64,000 nucleotides of DNA from Lonicera japonica (lineage: Eukaryota > Streptophyta > Magnoliopsida > Dipsacales > Caprifoliaceae): positions 54,208,734 through 54,272,733 of the forward strand of contig CM038467.1 of NCBI GenBank assembly GCA_021464415.1. The letters are read 5' to 3'. Below the pieces are notes generated by a model. That model ran no database searches, was not told where the DNA came from, and saw only the letters and a program-made list of their open reading frames with translations. Below are positions 57,035 to 64,000 of this stretch, piece by piece. How positions within the stretch are numbered: the first letter of the stretch is position 1; every line of letters starts with the position of its first letter. Both the position numbers and the translations under genes were made by a program.

Positions 57035-57187
57035 TAATCTAAGATGAGCGGAAAATTATATTCTATTGGATAGGTGATTACACATATATACACGAGACTC
57101 CTACTGAAATAAGGAAACAATCCTACCAATTAGGATTCCTTAATTATCTACTCTCCTAATATATTATTTACAACATATAATATAACA
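57035..57187 (-). repeat. Copia 3' LTR
   Basis: Very short LTR; partner at 61450-61606. It contains TGTGTAATCACCTATCC and a TATATATG word that may serve as a weak TATA box. Confidence 0.82.
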
Positions 57188-60100
57188 CTTCCTCTCAAGT
57201 TAGAGCATAGATATTGATCATGCCTAGCTTGTTACAAAGATAATCAACCCGAATTTCGTTTAAGGCTTAATTTCACATAAAATTTGTTTTAACATGGCTC
57301 AATGGAACTGTTGGGGACGACATAAATTGGCTCACCACACTAATAGAATACGCAATATCCGGGCGAGTCACTTTAAGATTGTTTCAATTCCCCACCAATC
57401 TTCTATATTTTTCAGGACCCTCAAATAGTTCATCATCCTTAGTCAACTGTACATTAAGAATTATCGGAGTACTACACGGCTTTGCTCTCAACTTTCTTGT
57501 CTCAACTAATAAGTCAAGAGCATAATTTCAAGAACATAATTTCTCTGGGACATAAAGATACATTTTTTACTCCTTGTGACTTCAACACTCAAAAAGTATT
57601 TTAGCATCCTCAAGTCCTTTGTATGAAACTGAACATGAAGGAAGGACTTGAGTGAAGAGATTCCCTTGGTATCACTCTCAGTAATGATAATGTCATCTAC
57701 GTACACAACTATCAAAATGATACCTGTTTCAGATTGTTTGTAAAACACAGGGTGCTCAGACTTACTCTTCACCATGCCAAAACGTCTCAATAGCTTGACT
57801 AAATTTTCCAAACCAAGCACGAGGACTTTGTTTCAAGCCATACAACGATTTACGAAAATGACAGGCTTTTCCATACTCCCCCCTGAGCAACAAATTCAGG
57901 AGGTCGCTCCATATAGACCTCCTCCGCAAGATTACCATGAAGAAAAACATTCTTTATGCCTAGCTGATACAGAGGCCAATGATGAGTAGCTGCCAAAGAT
58001 ATAAATAACTTGACAAATGTCATTTAGCAACAAGAGAAAAAGTGTCATAGTAATCTACTCCATATGTCTGAGCATAACCCTTAGCAACAAGGCGGGTTTT
58101 TAAACGAGCAATAGATCCATCATGATTGACCTTGACGGTAAACATCCATTTGCATCCGATAACCGTTTTTTAGTAGGCAAAGTGACCAAGTCCCATGTAC
58201 CATTCTTATCTAAAGCATCTATTTCTTCTATCATTGCATTACGCCATCCAGGATGGAAGATTATCTCGTGAATAGTTTTAGGAACATATATAAAATCAAG
58301 AGATGCAATGAATGAATAAGATGAAGGTGACAGGTGATTATAAGAGACACAAGAATAAACAGGATAAGTACATTGATGTTTACCTTTGCGTAAAGCAATG
58401 GGAAGATCATCACTCATCACTGAATCTGATGAAGAAGAAGTTGGTAGAGGACATGGATCAGGAGGTCGCTGTCTAGAGTAAACATGATGAATGGGAGGTC
58501 TGACTAGCATTGGTTCAGCAACATGTTCAGGGAACGTGACAGTATAAACTAACAAATCATCATTCTCCCCTGACTCTCGGAAGTAGAGGACGGAAAATAT
58601 GGTGTTTCTTCCATGACGGTAACATCAGCTGAGACAAGGTACTTATTTAGACTAGGACAATAGCATCTGTATCCTTTCTGAAGAAGAGAATACCTAAGAA
58701 AACACACTTCAAAGACTTAGGGTTTAACTTAGTAACCTGTGGACGGACATCCCGAACAAAGCAAATACTACCAAACATTATGCGTTCAATATGAAACAAT
58801 GATTTATTTGGAAAGAGAACACTATAAGGAGTCTTACCATGAAAAATAGAGGAAGGCATTCGATTAATGAGAAAGCATATTGTGGAAATTGCATCAACCC
58901 AAAATAGTTTTAGAACATTCATTTTAAATAATAGGGCTGTTGGAGTTTTAAGAAGATGTCTATTCTTCCGTTTCGCTACTCCATTTTGGGATGACGTATC
59001 AACACAAAAAGTTTGATGAAGGATACCGTTCTGAATCACGTAAGTTTGAAAAGATGAAGATAAATATTTTTTGGATAGAAGTAGCAAACTGGGTTTTAAT
59101 TTCAAACAAAATGCAAAAAAATGAGAAAACAAATTAGAATGATTTTTCATTAAATATAACCAAGTTGTACGAGAATAATCATCAACAAAAGTAACAAAAT
59201 ACTTAAACCTAGTTTTAGACATAACAGGATATGGTCCCCAAACATCAGAATGACCTAATTCAAACAGAGCACTTGCTATTTTATTGACTCTTGGACTAAG
59301 ACTATTACGGTGATGTTTTGCAAATTGACATGACTCAATCTAATGAGGACACCTTGCTAAACTGTGGACACAACTCCTTAAGCAGAGGAAGAGAAGGGTG
59401 GCCTAGTCTACAATGAGCCTTGAAAGCATGTGTGACACCCGAACATGCAACGGATTTAGGTATATGTGTGTCAAGGATGTAAAGGCCTCTTGATTCATTT
59501 TTTTTACCAATAATCTTCTTCGTCTTGAGATTCTGAAACAAGCAATAATCAGGAAAAAACGAGATGCAACAATTAAGGGAACGAGTAAGCTGACTTACAT
59601 AAATTATATTAAAGGACAATTGAGGTAGGTTTAGGACAGATAATAGGGGAAGCAAAGGAGCTGGTGTGATTGTGCCAGACCTCAAAACGGAAGATGGTGA
59701 TCTATCCGCTAAAGTAACACTTGAAGGGGATGTGTGTGATTGAAAAGTAGAAAAAATGTTAGAATTACTTGTCATATGATCTGTGGCACCATAATCAATG
59801 ACCCATTTGGATGATGAGGAGATAAGGCATGCATTTGTTTTACCTGAATCGGCAATAGCAATGACAGAGGTGACCGGAGTGGATGAAGACTTTAAAGATC
59901 CTTGGTACGTAGAGAACTTGGCAAACTCCTCTGCAGGAATAAGGATTGACTTTTCAGCCGTATCAGTAGTAGATGCAATATGGGCTGAATGGGCTTTTTG
60001 AGTTTTGTATCAAAGCTTCCTACAATCCTGCTTTAGATGCCCTGGAGTATGACAGTAATGACATACAATCCTTCCGGAGCCCTGTCCTCGAGTCACACTT

Positions 60101-60863
60101 CCTGCTGACTCATGTGAATGAGTATTAAAATTGTTATTGTTCAATCCCCCTCCTTGGTTGCTTTCCCGATACTGTGATCTCGCAAATTTATACTCAGTAT
60201 TTTTACTAACTACAGTACTATTGAACGGAACAGGTGGACTCTGAACAGATGTATTCCCTTCTGTGCGAAGAACTCTAGTATACACGTCCTCTAACGAGGA
60301 GATTTCAGGACTAGAAAGAATTTGGTTCTTTGCAGTTTCAAATTGAGACGGAAGACCAGCTAGAAAGCTCATGATAGCCATCTGCTCCCTCTGACTTTGA
60401 TGAACTTTTACATCAAGATTGCACGACAATAGCATATTAAGTTCTTCACAAGTTTTCTTAAAATCCGTAAAGTAACTCATAATAGACCTGTCCTTTTTTT
60501 TGCACGGTAAAACGCTTTGCACACATCATAAATGCGATTAATATTCTCTTTTTCAGAATATAGAAAATCCAGATAATGCATTAATTCTTTAACCAATTCA
60601 CAGTGATTAATCAAACTAATAACGTCTTTTTCAATGGAATTTCGGATCTGAAGGAATAATCGAGCATCCTCCCTTAACCATGTTTGCTTTGAATCATCTG
60701 AGGGTGGATTATGAGTCATATGATCATCTTTGTCGATACTTTGCAAATAAATTCAAATTGTTTTACTCAAATCCAGGTAATTAGAGCTATTAAGTTTGTG
60801 GTCAGTGATTTTTGACATCACCGAAATAACATCATAAACAATTGCTGCCTTTGGATCACTCAT
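57188..60863 (-). pseudogene. Copia gag-pol (broken, RNase H deleted)
   Basis: Gag starts at 60863 (MSDPKAAIVYDVISVMSKIT) and holds DDSKQTWLREDARLFLQIRN, MSFLAGLPSQFETAKNQILS and the zinc knuckle CHYCHTPGHLKQDC (near 60055). Pre-integrase: HAFKAHCRLGHPSL (59390-59430). Integrase: FVTFVDDYSRTTWLYLM, SQNGVAKRKNRHLL (59220-58650). RT: WRNAMIEEIDALDKNGTWDL (58200-58240), SLYGLKQSPRAWFGKF, and the YVDD box in IVVYVDDIIITE (57690-57730). Several frameshifts separate these blocks. Downstream, SQFMSSPTVPLSHV runs almost directly into VDYLCNKLGMINIYA and the purine tract, so nearly all of RNase H is missing. Confidence 0.86.
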
Positions 60864-61449
60864 GATTTAAATAATTTTATTTGTAGAGCACAAAAGAAAA
60901 AATAAAATTATAGTAGAAAGCGAGAAACGAACCAACCACAAATCGTAAAGCACGAATAAAGCAAGGAACGAACTAACCAACAACCACAAAGCACAAACCA
61001 CGGACGAATCAGCTCTGAAAATTGTTCTAGGGCAGTTTCAGATTTGAAACCAAGCGAATGTTAAATCTGGAGTGTGCAGAAAGTGTACGATGAAGGCGAA
61101 ATCGAACCAAACCCAGATCTGCACCAAATAAAGACGAACTGAACCAATCCAAACCAAGCACAGATACGTGTTGTATACAATGAGATGAGACCAACAACGG
61201 CGGTCGGAGGTTGAAAAATGGTTGCATGCGCTAGCGCGTGAGGGAAGAATTTGGGATTTCCGTCAGCGCGTGAGAGCCACGCGCTAGGTTTTTCGGTGTC
61301 GAATTTTGGGCAAGTCCTAATCGGTGGGTGGCGCACCTCCCTAGGCCGGAGGTGAGATTAAATAATGACTTTGGACTGCTGAACCAAAAAATCAAAAGTA
61401 GAAATCCTAGTTGCCGTTCAACTAGCTGACATAAACCCTAGTCTGTCGT
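60864..61449 (-). other. Copia leader region
   Basis: Non-coding leader between 5' LTR and gag. GC-richer around 61200-61330 with repeated CACGCGCT words (CGCTAGCGCGTGAGG near 61229; CGTCAGCGCGTGAGAGCC near 61261). No tRNA-Met primer site found next to the LTR. Confidence 0.6.
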
Positions 61450-61606
61450 TAATCTAAGATGAACGGAAAATTATATTCTATTAAATGGGTGATTACACAT
61501 TTATATATACATGAGACTTCTACTGAAAGAAGGAAACATTCCTACTAATTAGAATTCCTTAATTATCTACTCTCCTTATATATTATTTACAATATATAAT
61601 ATGACA
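61450..61606 (-). repeat. Copia 5' LTR
   Basis: Direct repeat of 57035-57187 with scattered substitutions and a small TATA-region insertion. Confidence 0.82.
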
Positions 61607-61705
61607 ATTATCTTTTCTTTTGGCTTTGTATTTGCATTCTAGTGCTTGCTTTTTATGATTATCGTCAATAAAAGTAGTTGTTTGTGATAAAAAATAAAAT
61701 AAAAT
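61607..61705 (+). mobile_element. 3' end of L1 beta
   Basis: CTTTTCTTTTGGCTTTGTAT, then CAATAAAAGTAG and an A-rich tail (AAAAAATAAAATAAAA) at 61688-61705. It matches the order of other L1 3' ends in this window, so it is the remainder of element beta beyond the copia insertion. Confidence 0.7.
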
Positions 61706-62845
61706 TGTTGAGTTAGCAATGGGTCGAGAACAAATTCTGGTTGGATAGATGGGGTTGGTGATATGGTTTTAAAGGATCATTTCCTGGGATTGTTCAGAGT
61801 AGTGTAGAATCTGAGGACTATGATTGCTAATAATCTCTCTTGGGATTCTACTCAATGTCATTCATGGAATGTGATTTTGCGATGGAATGTTACTGAAACG
61901 GAGGAGTATAGGGCTCTGTTGGGGAGGTTACATGGTGTTAAAATGTCTCGTGATGAGGAGGATAGTAGAGTTTGAGGGGGAGATAGAAATGGAATGTTCT
62001 CGGTGAAGTATTTGTTTAAAATTCTTACTAAATCTGATATAAGTTATCTCTTTGTTCCAACGGATATGCTTTGGAAATCAGGCATTCCTCCTAAAGTTCG
62101 TGTTTTTGCTTGGTTAGCTGCATTAAGGAAAGTCAACACAGCGGATTTAATTCAATTTAGAAGGCCTTTTATGCATCTATCTCCTTCATGGTATTGTTGT
62201 GCAAGGGAGACAGAGAGAACATTGATCATTTGTTATTACACTGTTCTTTTGCTCAAGGAATCTGGAACAAGGTTCGAAAGGAATTCGACTTGATTGCAGT
62301 ATTTCCGGGTTCTTGGTATGAAGTGCTTACTATCAAGTGGTTCTTCATAGGTGACAAAAAGAAATGCAAAACATTATGGAGGTGTAGTTGCATGTCTGTG
62401 ATGTGGTGTATTTGGAGAGAGAGAAATAAGAGAATTTTTGAAGAAATTGAAGAAGAATTAGAAAAGACTTGGGATAGAATCAAGAATCTGGCTTCACTTT
62501 GGGCATTTTCTTCGAAGAATTTTGGAATCTTGACTATATCAGAGATTACTAGGGATTGGGGTTTGGGTACGCAGTAGCCTTATTCAGGCTTTAGAGGTAT
62601 GCCTAGTGCCTAGGAGTATGATTGTTGTTGTTTGGGGCTAGTGCTTGTGTTTTTGGGCATGGGGTCAATTTTGATTTGTAGTAGGGCTTTCTGTTTGTTT
62701 TGTGCTTGTGATGATGGGGCTGTTTCTTTTTTGTTTTTGTTTTTTGGTATGCTTGGTGGTGGATTCCTCATCCACTTCAGGCCCCTTTGCTTGTATCTGA
62801 TTTTGCCAATAAATATAAGCTTTGTTTCCGATTAAAATAAAAAAA
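61706..62845 (+). mobile_element. 5'-truncated L1 (element gamma)
   Basis: Codes NGMFSVKYLFKIL, WKSGIPPKVRVFAWLAALRK, LSPSWYCCARE; after one frameshift DRENIDHLLLHCSFAQGIWN, KWFFIGDKKKCKTLWRCSCM and FSSKNFGILTISEI to a stop at 62577. 3' UTR and an A tail (62836-62845) follow. Only one or two frame breaks over 580 bases of coding, so it is younger than alpha. Confidence 0.82.
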
Positions 62846-63200
62846 CATCATTGTTGATAACTTCCCATCCGTCTTGCAACGCTGCCATTGAGAAACATCG
62901 GGCCCTGGTGTTTTATCACCATCACACTCAAAAAGAGCTCTTTTCACTTCTTCCTCTTCAAAGGGCCTTTCTGAAGATTCACTAGACTCTATACAAATAC
63001 ATGCCCTCAATAAATTTTTTTTAAACTCTCACTTGCCTAAAGACCTCATTCCAAATCTTCAACATCTCATAAACAAACTTATTAACCCTAAAAATTAATA
63101 AGAGCTGATTTAACCACTGAACAATGTCCTCACGCACTCATGAAATTCCAAATCTGTGCCTTACTATGCTCCATATCACATTCTTCTTTCTAGTTAGTTG
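62846..63200 (-). pseudogene. L1 ORF2, segment before RT (element alpha)
   Basis: On the - strand: SSERPFEEEEVKRALFECDG, DKTPGPD, then in another frame CFSMAALQDGWEVINNDV. This is the L1 stretch just before the first RT block. It ends at 62846 exactly where L1 gamma's tail begins, and its continuation (REFFDSGVVN) is at 54640. The flanking words ACATCAT (62847) and ACACCAT (54648) may be a decayed duplication. Confidence 0.78.
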
Positions 63201-63324
63201 ATTACTATTATTTGAAAACCATTGAGAACGGTCACCTTGGTGACAGCATAGTCTGGAACTTGCATGTTTTATTATTTATTTCTTATTGTTACATTAAAGT
63301 TTGAGCCATGAGCAGCCAGCTAAA

Positions 63325-63545
63325 GGCTTTCTTTTTCTTTTCTGATCCGAAAGTAGAAGCTCTTATTATATCAGAAGAAAATACAAAAGGGTGGACCAGC
63401 AGTCCACTCAAGAAAATACAAGAGAAATGGATAAAGATCTTAAAAACCCACAATAATTTCCAAATACTAAAAGTAGATTGACTAATTCCCCTTATTGCAA
63501 AGGCAGAATATATATCCGAACATCCCATATGCGCTCCATCAGACC
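63325..63545 (-). mobile_element. 5'-truncated L1 3' end (- strand)
   Basis: T-rich start (63329-63340), GATCCGAAAGTAGAAGCTCT, and GGTGGACCAGCAGTCCACTC (63391-63410), the 'tggtcca' feature of L1 3' UTRs in this window. Codes little; the - strand frame has no conserved domain. Confidence 0.6.
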
Positions 63546-64000
63546 CTTATATTCTCACTTCACAGTTACAGCAGCTGCGGCATAGCCAGAAAATTTCTTT
63601 AGTGGGATCATTTAACAAATCATTATGAATTAGTGCTTTGTTAAGGTTACTTCAGTTATTACTCCAAGTGCACGCTTAAAGTAGTACTTCAAAATGAAAA
63701 TTTTCTGCCTTCTTAGCCCTGCCCCTGGCAATTTGGAATAAGTGGGTTCAGTGGACCCTGTATCTCCCTTCTTAGCCCCGCCCCTGGCAATTTGCCTACT
63801 TGTTCATGACAATTATGAAATTTTTCTGCGTGTAGAAAGGTTTTCTTTGTACTTATTTGATGTTCTCGAAGTTCTAGTCTTTTTTGGCTTTTCTTTTGTA
63901 GGAAGTCTAGTATTTCTGATTAATGTTATTTGTAGTACCAATTATCTGATTATTTCTGTTATAATGCAACTAAAGACTATATTTCTTTCCTCTTGTATAT
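63546..64000 (+). other. Intron sequence with a ~60-bp direct duplication
   Basis: CCTTCTTAGCCCTGCCCCTG (63709) and CCTTCTTAGCCCCGCCCCTG (63769), each followed by GCAATTTG, are direct repeats 60 bases apart. No coding exon recognised. Confidence 0.5.

Larger units (their letters stand above)
57035..61606 (-). mobile_element. Ty1/copia retrotransposon with ~155-bp LTRs, inserted in L1 beta
   Basis: Two direct repeats of about 153-157 bp (57035-57187 and 61450-61606) bound a - strand gag-pol. LTRs start TGTTATATTATATG or TGTCATATTATATA and end near TTAGATTA on the - strand. A purine tract (reverse of CTTCCTCTCAAG, 57188-57199) abuts the 3' LTR. L1 beta's 3' UTR continues on the right (CTTTTCTTTTGGCTTTGTAT to AATAAAAGTAG). 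By eye the LTRs differ at roughly one position in ten plus a 4-bp indel, so the insertion is not recent. The usual initiator-Met primer site is not visible. Confidence 0.85.

Noticed and set aside
57030..61611. Target duplication for the copia element
   Set aside because: Left ATCAC and right ATTAT do not match convincingly; insertion is supported instead by the continuity of the split L1.

Overview
This window looks like nuclear DNA of a large, repeat-rich flowering plant, probably a eudicot. It is AT-rich and holds plant-type Ty3/gypsy (Tat and Athila lineages), Ty1/copia, L1 and RTE LINE, Helitron, hAT-like, Mutator-like and CACTA-like sequence. It also has GT-AG introns. I saw no bacterial, organellar, rRNA or tRNA genes. 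Only one stretch is a convincing host gene: the 5' end of a plasma-membrane autoinhibited Ca2+-ATPase (ACA8/ACA10 type) on the + strand, with a 5'-UTR exon ending at 42942 and a first coding exon at 44337-44477.

Region 1 (1-13660) is a decayed Tat-lineage retrotransposon. Reverse transcriptase, RNase H and integrase remnants lie on + (407-4600). After a repeat-rich 3' UTR, an additional ORF lies in antisense (5213-12850, - strand). It has two introns, a coiled-coil C-terminus and a TATA-like promoter near 13150. Three things are inserted in it: an intact 1012-aa RTE-type LINE (6654-9777, 17-bp target duplication), an LTR-like block (about 10458-12300), and inside that block a Mutator-like inverted-repeat element (11083-11478, 9-bp duplication).

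Region 2 (13660-19260) is an Athila-type element (LTR, primer-binding site, gag, protease, reverse transcriptase). A 643-bp solo copia-type LTR (TCTTC duplication) is inserted in its reverse transcriptase.

Region 3 (19260-42300) is a mosaic of CACTA-like ends, a Helitron end, a Helitron helicase remnant, a 1.8-kb element carrying two captured exons (23662-25447), and long LTR-like blocks. It also holds a diverged tandem duplication (copy A about 28145-33815, copy B about 37322-41505) whose copies differ by later insertions.

Region 4 (42300-64000) is the ACA promoter, UTR intron and first coding exon, followed by at least 19.5 kb that would be the next intron. That stretch is filled by nested LINEs: a - strand L1 (about 63200 down to 49230) was split by a + strand L1, which was itself split by a copia element with ~155-bp LTRs (57035-61606). 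Two further L1 pieces, a hAT-like element and a twin-primed retroelement carrying a 272-aa ORF are also inserted. The repeats do not form one working pathway; the biological question is whether the ACA gene is still transcribed across them.
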